Positions 8,865 through 18,804 of a DNA stretch of 64,000 bases are shown piece by piece; positions within the stretch are counted from its first letter, which is position 1, and the number at the start of each line of letters is the position of its first letter. The DNA comes from Rhizobium sp. LC145. Lineage in GTDB: Bacteria > Pseudomonadota > Alphaproteobacteria > Rhizobiales > Rhizobiaceae. The position numbers were made by a program, and so were the translations under genes. The notes below the pieces were generated by a model, which worked only from the letters and a program-made list of their open reading frames with translations, did no database searches and had not been told where the DNA came from. Location of the stretch: NCBI RefSeq assembly GCF_001005825.1, contig NZ_LBHV01000005.1, positions 388,342 through 452,341 of the forward strand, in the 5' to 3' direction.

Positions 8865-9380
8865 ATGCTCACCGGTTTGTTGCAGCCGAAAAGGCTCGCC
8901 TTGATACTTCTTCCTCTGCTTTCGGCCTGCACGGTCGACGGCGGTTACGGTCCAGGCCCTGGTCCAGGATTCCCGCCACCCGATAGACCGCGGCCTCGCC
9001 CACCGCAGATGTGCACGATGGAATATGCGCCGGTCTGCGGCGAACGCGGCGGACGTCTTCAGACCTTCAGCAATGCCTGCCAGGCACGAGCCAACGGCTT
9101 CGACATTATCGGCCGCGGCGAATGCCGCTCCTCGATCCCCGGCCGTCCGGATCGCCCAGGCAGGCCTGATCGCCCCGATTGGCCTGGTGGACCGGGAAGG
9201 CCGGATAGACCCGACAGGCCGGACAGACCTGATAGGCCGGAGCGTCCGGGCGGCATCTGCACGCGCGAATATAACCCGGTATGCGCAGAGCGCGGCCGTC
9301 AGCAGCAGACCTTCCCGAACGCCTGCGAGGCACGGAACAGCGGCTTCCGCATTGTCGCCCCCGGCGAGTGCCGCAGGTAA
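8865..9380 (+). CDS. lipoprotein with two Kazal-type domains
   Basis: A 171-residue predicted lipoprotein. A short signal peptide ends in a lipobox LLSAC with Cys22. Two Kazal-like modules follow, Cys50-Cys87 and Cys132-Cys169, each with four cysteines in the same spacing and the pattern EY.PVC.ERG...TF.NAC.A...GF.I...GEC. They are joined by a roughly 44-residue linker rich in PDRP/GRPD repeats. Kazal domains inhibit serine proteases by inserting a loop into the active site, so a surface or periplasmic protease inhibitor is plausible. The near-identity of the two modules suggests internal duplication. A terminator follows at 9411-9442. Confidence 0.88.
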   Translation: MLTGLLQPKRLALILLPLLSACTVDGGYGPGPGPGFPPPDRPRPRPPQMCTMEYAPVCGERGGRLQTFSNACQARANGFDIIGRGECRSSIPGRPDRPGRPDRPDWPGGPGRPDRPDRPDRPDRPERPGGICTREYNPVCAERGRQQQTFPNACEARNSGFRIVAPGECRR

Positions 9381-9410
9381 CCAGCCGCTTCATCAGCGCT
9401 TTCATCGACC

Positions 9411-9442
9411 GCCTTCCCGTTACCCAACGGGGAGGCTTTTTT
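9411..9442 (+). terminator. Rho-independent terminator of the Kazal lipoprotein gene
   Basis: An 11-bp stem (9411-9421 with 9426-9436, one G-U pair, ACCC loop) is followed directly by six T residues (9437-9442). It lies 31 bp after the lipoprotein stop and insulates the chemoreceptor gene downstream. Confidence 0.85.
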
Positions 9443-9545
9443 GTTCACGCTCCGCGTGCCGCCATTTCGCCTACATTAACCGTGCTGCAATCTATTCCTG
9501 ACAAGGATTCCGAGAAGCTGTCACTTTTCTGGGGGAAATACTGTC

Positions 9546-11825
9546 ATGGCCAAATCCGTGTCCGCGAGCGGACCGAAATCCTTGTCCATCAAGGCCAAGT
9601 TCGCCGGCCTCGTCGTCGGCGCAACGCTCGTTTCATGCCTTTCGGTGGGGCTGCTGAGCTACCAGGTCGGCAAGAGCGGCCTGATCGAGGCCAGCAAGCT
9701 GCGGCTCGAGGCAATCGCCGGCAATCAGTCGAAGGAGCTGGACAACTATCAGCAGCGGATTGACCAATCGCTTGCCGATCTCGCCCAGAACACCGCGATC
9801 GGCCAGGCGGTCGAGACGATGACCAATATCATCCCCTCCGAAATGGCCACCATCAAGGCGGAATACCAGAAGCCCGAGATGAGTTCAGCCGATCGCGTCG
9901 CCTTCGATGGCGCGAACCTCAAGCTGCTCTACGCGATTCATCATGCCGGCATCCACGGGATCATTTCCAACGCCTGGAAGAACGCCAAGGTGAGCGAAAT
10001 CTATATCGTCAACACCGACGGCGTGGTCGTCTACACCGTGACCAAAGGAGCCGAATTCCTGACCAATGTCGCGGACAATCCGCAGCTCAAGGAGATCGCC
10101 GCCCGCATCGCCGCCGGCAACGAGACCGAAGTCCAGGTTTCCGACTTTGCGCCCTATGACGTAGATGGCGGCAAGGCTTCCGCGATGATCGGCCGGCAAC
10201 TCGCCGTCGCCTCCTGGGGCAAGGTCGTCAACAAGGGTGCCGTCGTGGTCCGCGTTTCGGCCGATGCTCTGGCGAGCGCGGTCACGCCGGATGATCTCGG
10301 CAAGTCCGTGGACGAGACCATGCTGGTGGACGCGAAGGGGGCGCTGCGAACCGGAGCCTTTGCCTCCGGCGTCGCGCAGACTGTTCCGGCCGAGATCGCA
10401 AGTGCCGCGGCAAGCGATGCCGCCGGCTCCACATTTGCGAAATCCGGCGACGAGCGCCTCTTCTTCGCCCATATGCCGGTCACCCTCTTCGGGCAGAAGC
10501 ATATGTTGGCCGTCGGCCAGGCCGAATCCAAGGTCGTGGCCTCCGCCAACCAGCTCGCTTACTATGCGATCCTCGCCACGCTCGCGGTCCTGGCCGTCAT
10601 GGGTGCTGCCGGCATTTTCATCGCTGCGCGCCTGACCAAACCGCTCACTCACCTCGCACAACTGATGAACCGCCTGAACGAAGGCGACAAGGCGATCGTC
10701 ATCGACGCCGTTGCACGCGGCGACGAGGTCGGCACCATGGCCCGCGCGCTCGAATCCTTCCGCCAGGGCGCTCTCGAAAAGGAGCGCATCGAGGAGGAAG
10801 CGGCTCGCCGCAGCGACGAACTCGAAGAGGAACGCCAGAGCCGGGAAATGGAGAAGGCCGCAAGTGCCCGCGAAATCGAGGAAGCCGTTTCTGCCCTCGG
10901 CACGGCTCTCGCCGCCCTCGCCCGCGGCCATCTCGATCAGCGCATCACCAAGACCTTTGCCCCGGCGCTCGATCACCTGCGCCATGATTTCAACAACTCG
11001 GTGGCCGGTCTCGAAAGCACGATCGCGGCGATCGGCGGCAGCGTCAGCACGATCAGCTCCGGTTCCGGCGAACTGCGCAGCGCCTCGGACGATCTATCAC
11101 GCCGCACCGAAAGGCAGGCAGCGACCCTTGAGGAAGCCGCCGCCGCGCTGAACGAAATGACCGGCGCGGTCAACGGCGCGCTCAACCGCTGCGAAACCGC
11201 GGTGGATGTCGCCGCCAAGACGCTGAAGGGCGCACACACCTCCACGGATGTCGTTCGCAGCGCCATTCAGGCCATGGAACGCATCGAAAGTTCCTCGTCG
11301 AAGATCCGCCAGATCATCGACGTTATCGATCAGATCGCCTTCCAGACGAACCTTCTGGCGCTCAATGCGGGCGTCGAAGCGGCCCGCGCGGGCGAAGCCG
11401 GCAAAGGCTTTGCGGTCGTCGCCCAGGAGGTCCGCGAGCTCGCCCAGAAGTCGGCGGTCGCCGCCCGCGATATCGGCCAGCTCATCAACGCCTCGGCCAG
11501 CGACGTCGAAAACGGCGTGACCCTCGTCTTGAAGACCGGCGAAAGCCTGGAGCTCATCCAGGGCAATATCCAGTCCATCAACGAGCATATCGGCGCGATC
11601 GTCGCCTCCTCGCGGGAACAGTCCTCCCGCCTGGCCGAGATCAATTCCGCGGTCAGCGGGCTCGATCAGGTCACGCAGCAGAATGCCGCCATGGTGGAGG
11701 AAACTTCCGCTTCTGCCCATTCGCTGTCCCGCGAAGCCGAGCTTCTGAGCCAGCAGATCAGTCACTTCTCGGTCAGCGAAACCGCGGAAGCTCCTGCCCA
11801 GTCCGGCCGGCGTTACGCCGCCTGA
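9546..11825 (+). CDS. methyl-accepting chemotaxis protein
   Basis: A 759-residue transmembrane chemoreceptor. TM1 is at about residues 20-42 and TM2 at about 337-358, enclosing a roughly 290-residue periplasmic sensor that looks like a Cache-type domain ([19 protein letters not shown]). A HAMP segment follows TM2 ([16 protein letters not shown]), with a second HAMP-like linker around 445-500. The cytoplasmic hairpin tip [24 protein letters not shown] is intact. There is no CheR-binding pentapeptide at the C-terminus, which ends QSGRRYAA. The ligand cannot be read from the sequence. No che genes are adjacent, so it is an orphan receptor feeding a chemotaxis array elsewhere. Confidence 0.95.
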   Translation: MAKSVSASGPKSLSIKAKFAGLVVGATLVSCLSVGLLSYQVGKSGLIEASKLRLEAIAGNQSKELDNYQQRIDQSLADLAQNTAIGQAVETMTNIIPSEMATIKAEYQKPEMSSADRVAFDGANLKLLYAIHHAGIHGIISNAWKNAKVSEIYIVNTDGVVVYTVTKGAEFLTNVADNPQLKEIAARIAAGNETEVQVSDFAPYDVDGGKASAMIGRQLAVASWGKVVNKGAVVVRVSADALASAVTPDDLGKSVDETMLVDAKGALRTGAFASGVAQTVPAEIASAAASDAAGSTFAKSGDERLFFAHMPVTLFGQKHMLAVGQAESKVVASANQLAYYAILATLAVLAVMGAAGIFIAARLTKPLTHLAQLMNRLNEGDKAIVIDAVARGDEVGTMARALESFRQGALEKERIEEEAARRSDELEEERQSREMEKAASAREIEEAVSALGTALAALARGHLDQRITKTFAPALDHLRHDFNNSVAGLESTIAAIGGSVSTISSGSGELRSASDDLSRRTERQAATLEEAAAALNEMTGAVNGALNRCETAVDVAAKTLKGAHTSTDVVRSAIQAMERIESSSSKIRQIIDVIDQIAFQTNLLALNAGVEAARAGEAGKGFAVVAQEVRELAQKSAVAARDIGQLINASASDVENGVTLVLKTGESLELIQGNIQSINEHIGAIVASSREQSSRLAEINSAVSGLDQVTQQNAAMVEETSASAHSLSREAELLSQQISHFSVSETAEAPAQSGRRYAA

Positions 11826-11860
11826 CGGGCTTCGGCATCGCGGACAGAAGACACGAAAGA

Positions 11861-11902
11861 AGCAAGGCGCCGGAGATCATCTCTCCGGCGCCTTGCTTTT
11901 TT
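11861..11902 (+). terminator. strong Rho-independent terminator
   Basis: A perfect 16-bp stem (11861-11876 with 11882-11897, 5-base loop) runs into a T run of six. It lies 35 bp after the chemoreceptor stop. On the opposite strand the stem could also slow transcription leaving the convergent MHYT-GGDEF-EAL gene, though there the U run is missing. Confidence 0.93.
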
Positions 11903-11920
11903 GAACGTGAGGTTTTTTCT

Positions 11921-13990
11921 CTAGGCCACCAATGGCTCCGCAGCGCTCTCGGTCTCGATCTTCGTCTCCACCCTGCCGTTGACGATGGCCTCTATACCCT
12001 CCCGAGGTCCGGGCCTGCCGAACAGATAACCCTGCACCTGGCCGCATCCCTCGCCTCGCAGGAAGCGCATGTGCTCGTCGGTTTCGACGCCTTCCGCCAG
12101 TACCGGAATGTTCAGGCTGCCGGCGAGAATAAGCGTGGAGCGCACGATGGCCGCCGATTGCGGGTTGGTCGCAACGCCCTCGATGAAGGCCCGGTCGATC
12201 TTGATCTTGTCGAAAGGAAAGGACAGCAACGTCGAAAGCGAGGAATAGCCGGTTCCGTAGTCATCCATGGCTATCTTCACGCCCAAACCCTTCAGTTGCC
12301 CGATGATCTGCAAGGCATGCTGCTGGTCCGTGATGATACCGGTCTCGGTGATTTCCAGCTCCAGCCGCTCGGCGGCAAGGCCCGTTTCCTGGAGGATGTC
12401 CAGGACCCGCCGCGGCAGCATCGGATCGGCGAGCTGCTGGGCCGCAATGTTGACGGCGATGCCGAGTGGGTTCCTCCAGGTTGCGGCCTCCTCGCAAGCC
12501 TTGCGCAGCACCCATTCGCCAAGCTCCATGATGAAGCCGGTGCGCTCGGCGATCGGGATGAACTCCGATGGGGGTACAAGTCCCCGCACCGGGTGGTTCC
12601 AGCGCAGCAGAACCTCGAACCCGATCACCTCGCCGGTGAGCGTATCGTTCTGTCTCTGATAAAAAAGCTGGAACTCCCGCCGCTGCAGGCCGACCCGCAT
12701 ATCCATTGCCAAAGCATTGCGTTCACGCGCCGCCTGATCCATCGAGGAGTCGTAGAAGCAGACCATGTTCGTACCGGAAAGCTTTGAACGGTACATCGCG
12801 ACATCCGCCTGCGCCACGAGGTCATCCACCGTCCGGGCATCGCCGGGATAGATGGAAACGCCGATACTCGCTCCGACCGAGAGGGTATTGCCGTTCCATT
12901 CGATGGGTTTGCAGATTTCCTCGAGCATGCGCGCAGCAAGGGCCGAGGCATCGGCCCGCTTGTAATAGTTACGGGTCAGCGCGATGAACTCGTCGCCGCC
13001 GACGCGGGCAGCGAACTCTCCTTCCCCTATGACCGTTCCCAGCCTCGATCCGATAGCGCGCAGCACCGCATCGCCGGCCGCGTGCCCATGCACGTCGTTG
13101 ATCTCCTTGAAGCGGTCGAGATCGAAGGAGAGGATCGCCACGCGAGCATCGATTTCCGGCCGCTTCGCGATCGCGTCAAGCTCCTCGTTGAAAGCCGCCC
13201 GGTTCGGCAATCCCGTCAGCGGATCGTGAAGCGAGAGATGTCTGTAACGCTCCACGGCCGCCTGCGTGTTCCGTTCGTCGAGCAGATAGGTCGCCGCTGC
13301 GAGCGTCAGGAGCACGAGCATCACGCCGAGCACTCCGAAGCCCATGATCGCCGGCGAGAACAGCTCAAGCGGCATGACCTCGCCCGGATTGAGGACCGCC
13401 GTAACCGCGGCCATGGCGGTGAAATGCGTTGATGCGATCCCCAGGATGAGCGCCACGATGCCGCTGTGCACGCAATAGCGTGAAAACGGACGAGCCGTCC
13501 TGTTCGTCACCAGCGCGCCGAACAAGCCGGCAAGGAGGAGCGAGGCGACGACATAGTTCTGATCCCAGATCACCTTGCCCTGTATCTCGTAGGCCGCCAT
13601 GCCCGTGTAGTGCATGGCGGCGATGCCGAGCCCGAGTATGATGCCGCCCGCTTCGACGAGAAGGCTCCTGCCGGCATAGGCGGCGATCGTCAGGCCGATC
13701 GTCGTCGTCGCGATCGCGATCACGAAGGACAGCATCGTCAGCGAAGGCTCGTATCCGGCCGGCTCGCCGGGCAGGTAGCCGAGCATGGCAAGGAAATGCG
13801 TGGTCCAGATCGCCGAACCGCCGATGAACCCGCCCATGAAGAGCCATATGGCCTTTTCGAGCCCCTCGGCTCTGCGCGCCCTGGAAAAAAGACGCACACC
13901 GAGGATCGAGCCCAGCGCGCAGATCATGACGGCACAGCCGACATATCGGAGATCGTGTTCGAAGGCGATGCAAGAAAGAATACGGTACAT
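11921..13990 (-). CDS. MHYT-GGDEF-EAL membrane c-di-GMP protein
   Basis: A 689-residue protein with an N-terminal seven-helix MHYT sensor (residues about 8-200), with motifs TTHFLAM, MHYTGMAAY and STHFTAMAAV, proposed to bind copper and sense a gas or redox signal. Next comes GGDEF (about 250-405), with RVGGDEF intact but no RxxD inhibitory site in the usual place. The EAL domain (about 420-670) reads EVL at the signature but keeps LEITE, the DDYGTGYSS loop and AEGVET, so phosphodiesterase activity is plausible. It may therefore be bifunctional. I chose the ATG at 13990; a start at 14026 adds 12 residues before the first helix. Confidence 0.93.
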   Translation of the reverse strand: MYRILSCIAFEHDLRYVGCAVMICALGSILGVRLFSRARRAEGLEKAIWLFMGGFIGGSAIWTTHFLAMLGYLPGEPAGYEPSLTMLSFVIAIATTTIGLTIAAYAGRSLLVEAGGIILGLGIAAMHYTGMAAYEIQGKVIWDQNYVVASLLLAGLFGALVTNRTARPFSRYCVHSGIVALILGIASTHFTAMAAVTAVLNPGEVMPLELFSPAIMGFGVLGVMLVLLTLAAATYLLDERNTQAAVERYRHLSLHDPLTGLPNRAAFNEELDAIAKRPEIDARVAILSFDLDRFKEINDVHGHAAGDAVLRAIGSRLGTVIGEGEFAARVGGDEFIALTRNYYKRADASALAARMLEEICKPIEWNGNTLSVGASIGVSIYPGDARTVDDLVAQADVAMYRSKLSGTNMVCFYDSSMDQAARERNALAMDMRVGLQRREFQLFYQRQNDTLTGEVIGFEVLLRWNHPVRGLVPPSEFIPIAERTGFIMELGEWVLRKACEEAATWRNPLGIAVNIAAQQLADPMLPRRVLDILQETGLAAERLELEITETGIITDQQHALQIIGQLKGLGVKIAMDDYGTGYSSLSTLLSFPFDKIKIDRAFIEGVATNPQSAAIVRSTLILAGSLNIPVLAEGVETDEHMRFLRGEGCGQVQGYLFGRPGPREGIEAIVNGRVETKIETESAAEPLVA

Positions 13991-14122
13991 GGGCGTTCGG
14001 CAAGTAAAACTGATAATAACGCTCACGTTTAGGCTGAAAGAATTTGGGAAGTGTTCTCAAGCATGGTAAACGGCCCCAACGGCCTGCGGATGAAGGCCTT
14101 TCCTGCATTGGGGCCGAAGAGC

Positions 14123-14151
14123 TTGCTATCCCGACGTCATTATATTATAGC
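14123..14151 (+). promoter_or_regulatory. predicted sigma70 promoter of rplY
   Basis: TTGCTA (14123-14128) and TATAGC (14146-14151) are separated by 17 bp. This fits the alphaproteobacterial CTTGAC-N17-CTATAT type and predicts a 5' leader of about 115 nt before rplY. I see no clear riboswitch fold in the leader. Confidence 0.55.
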
Positions 14152-14274
14152 GCGCGGGTCCGCGCAGACACCCTTGGAGGCAACGCGGATGGAGCGTATC
14201 GGATGATGCCCTCCGGTTCGACGAAGCGATCTGCGCTTTGAAGAACTCTCCAAACAACCTCGAAAGGACATGCC

Positions 14275-14883
14275 ATGAGCCAGGATACTTACGAGCTCAA
14301 GGCCGAGGCGCGCGAACGGGTAGGTAAGGGGTCCGCCCGTGAACTTCGCCGCAACGGTTTCATTCCCGCTGTCATCTACGGTGACAAGCAGGCCCCAATC
14401 GCTATCGCACTCTCGACCAACGAAGTGACGAAGCGCATTCATGCCGGCGGTTTCATGACCACGATCGCCACCATCGACGTCGACGGCAAGAAGATCCAGG
14501 TTCTCCCGAAGGATTACCAGCTGGATCCGGTCCGTGACTTCACGATGCACGTGGATTTTCTGCGTGTCTCCGGCAATACGCAGGTCACCGTCGAAGTACC
14601 GGTTCACTTCATCAACGAAGAGAAGTCCGGCATCAAGATCGGCGGCGTTCTGAACATCGTCCGTCATACGGTCGAGTTCAACTGCCCGGCCGATGCCATC
14701 CCGGAATTCATCACCGTTGACCTCAGCGGTGCCAAGATCGGTGACAGCATTCACATTTCGGCCGTGAAGCTTCCCGCTGGCGTAAAGCCCGTCATCGCCG
14801 ATCGCGACTTCACCATCGCCACGATCGTCGCTCCGGCTGGCGGCGTCCAGGAAGATGAAGAAGCACCTGCTTCGGAAGAATAA
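14275..14883 (+). CDS. rplY: 50S ribosomal protein L25/general stress protein Ctc
   Basis: A 202-residue long-form L25 (CTC/TL5 type). The N-terminal 5S-rRNA-binding domain shows [30 protein letters not shown]. The C-terminal TL5 domain includes [20 protein letters not shown] and a final acidic tail. An AAAGGA Shine-Dalgarno precedes the ATG, and an intrinsic terminator follows. In many alphaproteobacteria rplY is followed at once by pth and ychF; here a GGDEF-EAL gene lies between rplY and pth. Confidence 0.97.
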   Translation: MSQDTYELKAEARERVGKGSARELRRNGFIPAVIYGDKQAPIAIALSTNEVTKRIHAGGFMTTIATIDVDGKKIQVLPKDYQLDPVRDFTMHVDFLRVSGNTQVTVEVPVHFINEEKSGIKIGGVLNIVRHTVEFNCPADAIPEFITVDLSGAKIGDSIHISAVKLPAGVKPVIADRDFTIATIVAPAGGVQEDEEAPASEE

Positions 14884-14912
14884 TAAGCAAAGGCAATAAC
14901 TTGCCTCATGAA

Positions 14913-14938
14913 CCCGCCTCCCGTGAGGCGGGTTTTTT
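14913..14938 (+). terminator. Rho-independent terminator of rplY
   Basis: An 8-bp GC stem (14913-14920 with 14925-14932, CCGT loop) followed by six T, about 30 bp after the rplY stop. It makes rplY monocistronic, separating it from the c-di-GMP gene. Confidence 0.93.
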
Positions 14939-15122
14939 GTTGCCGGTCCCTCACTTTATCCTGCTTTCCACACGCCGTTGTTACCCTTATTCTTCGCAAT
15001 GCCCGAAGCTTGCATATTGGCTTCAATGAAGTTTAATGAATTGCAGGGAATTATGCGCGCTACTTAAGCATGCATCGCATTCGGCTGGGGGCCGGCGTCA
15101 TGAAGAGCCATGGAAAAAGGCG

Positions 15123-17504
15123 ATGAGACATTCCGTCGAAAGTCGCTTCATCGCCATCATTTCTGGCGCGCTTCTGGTCGTCGTCGTGCCGCTCTTCACC
15201 CTCTTTCTTGCTCTTTCTTCGCAGCAGGTCGCCAGGGGGCTGAGCGAATATGTCGACATGCTGCTGACCACGAATTCCCAGGCGCTCGGCAAGCCGCTCC
15301 GGGAGCTCGACCACGATACCCTTCACCAGATCGCGGCGACGCTGGTAGCCGATACGTCCATCCAGGCCGTCCAGATTTCCGATAGCATCGGCAAACTCAG
15401 CATTTCCAAGGTCGATGCCGAAAATCCCGCGGATTTTCGCGGCCTCGAATCCTTTTCCCGGCAGATCTACCATCGATCGCCCAGCGGGGCCGTTGGGGTC
15501 GGCTCGGTTACGGTCTACGTCCCGAGAATGGGCTGGCTCTCGGCGATCAACCAGATGGAACTGGCGCTGATCTCGATCTTCATCGTCGCCATCCTGACGG
15601 TTTTCGGCGCGGCGATCCTCGGCAATCGCCTCATGGTCATCAAACCGCTGATGCGCCTTGCGGCGGCAATCGAGGCGACGCGCCGCCTCGGCTCCCGCCA
15701 CCATGTCGACTGGCGTTCCAACGATGAGATGGGCGGGCTGGCACGCTCTTTCAACGAGATGCAGAGCCTGCTGGAACGCGAGGAGCGCGAGTTGAAGCGC
15801 GCGCACCGGCAGACGACCGAGATCTACAATCTGACACCCGCAATGCTCTTCTCGCTGACCCCGGACGATCTCATCGCCGCCGTCAGCGACTATTGGCTGC
15901 TTGCGACCGGCTATCGCCGCGAAGACGTGATCGGCAGGCCCTTCGCCGATCTCATTGCCCCCTCGGACAGGGAGCTCTATTCGCAGCGCAAGACGCGGGT
16001 CAAAACGGCGGGCCTGGCAACCGAGGTCACCGTCCGGTTCCTTTGCCGCGACGGCCGCGTGATGGATGTCCTGATCGCCGAGACTGAACTCAACGCCGCG
16101 GCAATCGATCAGCAGGGCTCGCTCAGCGTGATGACGGACGTCACCGAGCTGAAGCAATCGGAACTGCGCAACCACAAGCAGGCGATATCGGACCATTTGA
16201 CGGGGCTGCTAAATCGCCAGGGCTTCGAAGCCATCCTCGATCGCAAGATCGGCGAAGCCGACCACGCCCGGACACCCGTGGCTTGCCTCTTCGTGGATCT
16301 CGACCGTTTCAAGTCGATCAACGACAATCTCGGACATGCGGCCGGCGATGCCGTGCTCTGCCAGTTCGTCGAGCGCCTGCTGCCGCTGCTGCGCGAGAGC
16401 GATACCGCCTCTCGCCTGGGAGGAGACGAATTCGCGATCATCGTCGGCGGCGACGATGCCGAGCAGCGCGCCTCGGAATTGTGCCGGAAGATCGTCGAGA
16501 TGTTCGATGCGCCCTTCCCTGTGGCGAATACCGGCGTTCGCCTCAGCGCCAGCATAGGTTTCGCTCTTTATCCGAACCATGCGGCGAATGCGGCCGAATT
16601 GCTCCAGAAGTCTGATATGGCCATGTACGCCCGCAAGCGCGACGGCAAGAATGGCGCACAGGTCTATGATCCCGCCATCCTCGATCAGACCCGCGAACGC
16701 GCCGAACTCGAACGCGATATGGAAATCGGTATTGCCGCAAACTGGTTCGAGGCGCATTTTCAGCCGATCGTCAGGATCGATTCCGGCGCGATCGCCGGCT
16801 TCGAGGCGCTGATGCGCATGCGCCATCCCCGCAAAGGCCTGATTCCGCCGTCGGGCATCATTGACATCGCCGAGGAGAACGGATCGATCAGCCAGATCGG
16901 CAATTTCATCCTGGAAGACGCCGTCAGCAATCTCGCCCGCATCTCCCGTCTGCCCGGCATGGCCGACAGCTATGTCGCCGTCAACTTCTCGCCGCTGCAG
17001 TTCGAGCCGGGCCTCCCTGCCCGCCTCGCCACCCTGCTTGGTCGCTACAATCTCCAGCCGAACCGTCTCGTGGTGGAAATCACCGAAGCAGTTCTGATGC
17101 ACGACGATCCCGAAATCCGCACGATACTCGACGAAATCCATGGTTTCGGATGCCTGATCGCGCTTGACGATTTCGGCACCGGCTATTCGTCGCTGAGCTA
17201 TATGAGCCGCTTCCCGGTCGATATCGTGAAGATAGACCAGTCGTTCATCCGTTCGATCACCGAGCCGGCGGACGATATCGGCCGCAAGAACAAGATGCTG
17301 GTGGAAGGCATCAGCGCCATATCCCACAAGATGAACTGCAGGGTCATCGCAGAAGGCGTCGAGACCGAGGCGCAGCGCTTGGCGCTCCGGGGCATGGGCG
17401 TCGATTATGCCCAGGGATACCTCTTCTCGAAGCCTCGAGAGATCAACGATCTTCTGGCCAGCCTCGGCGGGACGCATGCGGTGCGCGAGGAGATGGCAAG
17501 CTAG
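15123..17504 (+). CDS. HAMP-PAS-GGDEF-EAL c-di-GMP protein
   Basis: A 793-residue inner-membrane protein. TM1 is about residues 9-31, a periplasmic loop of about 115 residues follows, and TM2 is about 147-167. Then come HAMP (about 168-220), PAS (about 235-345), GGDEF (about 350-510) and EAL (about 525-775). The cyclase motif RLGGDEF is intact, and RESD five residues before it is a canonical I-site. The EAL domain keeps FEALMR, VVEITE, the DDFGTGYSS loop and AEGVET. Both activities look possible. The ATG at 15123 follows an AAAAAGG Shine-Dalgarno; the in-frame start at 15036 does not suit the membrane topology. The gene sits between rplY and pth. Confidence 0.94.
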   Translation: MRHSVESRFIAIISGALLVVVVPLFTLFLALSSQQVARGLSEYVDMLLTTNSQALGKPLRELDHDTLHQIAATLVADTSIQAVQISDSIGKLSISKVDAENPADFRGLESFSRQIYHRSPSGAVGVGSVTVYVPRMGWLSAINQMELALISIFIVAILTVFGAAILGNRLMVIKPLMRLAAAIEATRRLGSRHHVDWRSNDEMGGLARSFNEMQSLLEREERELKRAHRQTTEIYNLTPAMLFSLTPDDLIAAVSDYWLLATGYRREDVIGRPFADLIAPSDRELYSQRKTRVKTAGLATEVTVRFLCRDGRVMDVLIAETELNAAAIDQQGSLSVMTDVTELKQSELRNHKQAISDHLTGLLNRQGFEAILDRKIGEADHARTPVACLFVDLDRFKSINDNLGHAAGDAVLCQFVERLLPLLRESDTASRLGGDEFAIIVGGDDAEQRASELCRKIVEMFDAPFPVANTGVRLSASIGFALYPNHAANAAELLQKSDMAMYARKRDGKNGAQVYDPAILDQTRERAELERDMEIGIAANWFEAHFQPIVRIDSGAIAGFEALMRMRHPRKGLIPPSGIIDIAEENGSISQIGNFILEDAVSNLARISRLPGMADSYVAVNFSPLQFEPGLPARLATLLGRYNLQPNRLVVEITEAVLMHDDPEIRTILDEIHGFGCLIALDDFGTGYSSLSYMSRFPVDIVKIDQSFIRSITEPADDIGRKNKMLVEGISAISHKMNCRVIAEGVETEAQRLALRGMGVDYAQGYLFSKPREINDLLASLGGTHAVREEMAS

Positions 17505-17591
17505 CGTGAGACCGGTTTATCCTGAAACCGGTTGACTTTGTCGGCGTTTCGCGTTGGTGAAACAATGACAGCGCAACGACGGAAGACAGTC

Positions 17592-18314
17592 ATGCTCATC
17601 ATCGCGGGGCTCGGCAATCCCGGCTCCAAATATGCCAGCAACCGCCACAATATCGGCTTCATGGCCGTGGATGCGATCCAGCGCCGCCCTGGTTTCTCGC
17701 CCTGGTCGAAGAAATTCAGGGCCGAAGTTTCCGAAGGCGAGCTCGCCGGCGAAAAGGTCCTGCTGATGAAGCCGCAGACTTTCATGAACCTTTCCGGCGA
17801 AGCGGTCGGCGAGGCCATGCGCTTCTTCAAGCTGGCGCCCCAGAACATCCTCGCGATCTACGACGAGCTTGATCTGTCGCCCAGCAAGGCGCGCATCAAG
17901 ACCGGTGGCGGACATGGCGGCCACAATGGCGTGAAATCGCTGGATGCCCATTGCGGCAAGGAGTATCGGCGGCTGCGCCTCGGCATCGGCCATCCCGGCG
18001 CCAAGGAGCTCGTGCACAACCATGTGCTCGGAGATTTCGCCAAGGCGGACCACGCATGGCTCGATCCGCTGCTCGATGCCGTCGCGGACAATGCCGAGAT
18101 GCTGGCGCGCAACGAGGATTCGCAATTCCTGAACAAGCTGGCGCTTGCCGTCGGCGGAAAGCCGGACGAGGAAAAACCGAAGCAGCAAAAACCGCCGGCC
18201 AAGGCGACCGGCCAGTCGCACATCCACCAGGCTCGAAGCGGCAAGCCAAATCTCCCGGCAACCGGCCCCATGGCGGATATGCTGAAGAAGATGTTCGGCG
18301 GCAAGGGAGACTGA
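17592..18314 (+). CDS. pth: peptidyl-tRNA hydrolase
   Basis: A 240-residue enzyme that recycles peptidyl-tRNA released prematurely from ribosomes. Motifs are [18 protein letters not shown] (with the catalytic His), [40 protein letters not shown] (catalytic Asp) and [10 protein letters not shown]. Compared with the ~190-residue E. coli enzyme it has a Lys/Pro/Gln-rich C-terminal extension of about 50 residues, common in rhizobia. The ATG at 17592 follows a GGAAGACAGTC spacer. An 8-bp inverted repeat (17511-17518 with 17525-17532) lies in the short gap after the preceding gene. Confidence 0.96.
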   Translation: MLIIAGLGNPGSKYASNRHNIGFMAVDAIQRRPGFSPWSKKFRAEVSEGELAGEKVLLMKPQTFMNLSGEAVGEAMRFFKLAPQNILAIYDELDLSPSKARIKTGGGHGGHNGVKSLDAHCGKEYRRLRLGIGHPGAKELVHNHVLGDFAKADHAWLDPLLDAVADNAEMLARNEDSQFLNKLALAVGGKPDEEKPKQQKPPAKATGQSHIHQARSGKPNLPATGPMADMLKKMFGGKGD

Positions 18315-18371
18315 ACGGTCTGTCGTGCAGTCCGGCCGCCGCCTCGGCGTGTCCAGTACTCTGCCTGGCCG

Positions 18372-18680
18372 CTATTCTTCCGGCTCGGTCGTGAACATCA
18401 GCGGGAAACCTGCCCCCTTGGCAAGATCGGTCGCCTCCTTGGCCTTGGTCTCTGCAATGTCCTTGGCGCAGACGACCACGACGGATGTCCCCATCCGGTG
18501 CGCGGTCAGCATCACCCGATAGCCGGCTTCCTCGCTCATGCGGAAGACCGCCTTCAGCACCATGACGACGAACTCGCGCGGCGTGTAGTCGTCGTTGACG
18601 AGAATGACCTTGTAGAGCTTCGGCCGATCGAGCTTCGGCTTGGTCGTGTTTTTCGGCTTGAGGATTGTATCTTGGCTCAT
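18372..18680 (-). CDS. clpS: ATP-dependent Clp protease adaptor ClpS (ClpS2 type)
   Basis: A 102-residue N-recognin that delivers N-degron substrates to ClpAP. The core YKVILVNDDYTPREFVVMVLKAVF carries the NDDYTP substrate-pocket segment. It is followed by VMLTAHRMGTSVVVVCAKDIAETKAKEA, the ClpA-binding face. Alphaproteobacteria usually have two ClpS proteins; the short N-terminus (MSQDTILKPKNTTKPKL) fits the ClpS2 type, which has narrower N-degron preferences. I chose the ATG at 18680; the frame stays open to 18869 but that part is not ClpS-like and would overlap the ychF promoter. Transcribed towards pth. Confidence 0.94.
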   Translation of the reverse strand: MSQDTILKPKNTTKPKLDRPKLYKVILVNDDYTPREFVVMVLKAVFRMSEEAGYRVMLTAHRMGTSVVVVCAKDIAETKAKEATDLAKGAGFPLMFTTEPEE

Positions 18681-18804
18681 GGCGTCCCGCCTCCCGAGAC
18701 GGGGTTCGACACTGGGCTTCCTGATATATTGCAGCGCAACGGAGGATAATTCAAGCGATGGCCTCCCACCTTCAAGTCTCATCCACGCCAGCAACTCGCA
18801 AGTC

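Noticed and set aside
9130..9250. Possible CRISPR-like or tandem repeat array
   Set aside because: The repeats are codons of the PDRP linker in the Kazal lipoprotein; unit length is short and in frame, with no spacers.
14152..14274. Possible riboswitch or ribosomal-protein autoregulatory leader before rplY
   Set aside because: The roughly 115-nt leader shows no stable conserved fold I can recognise.
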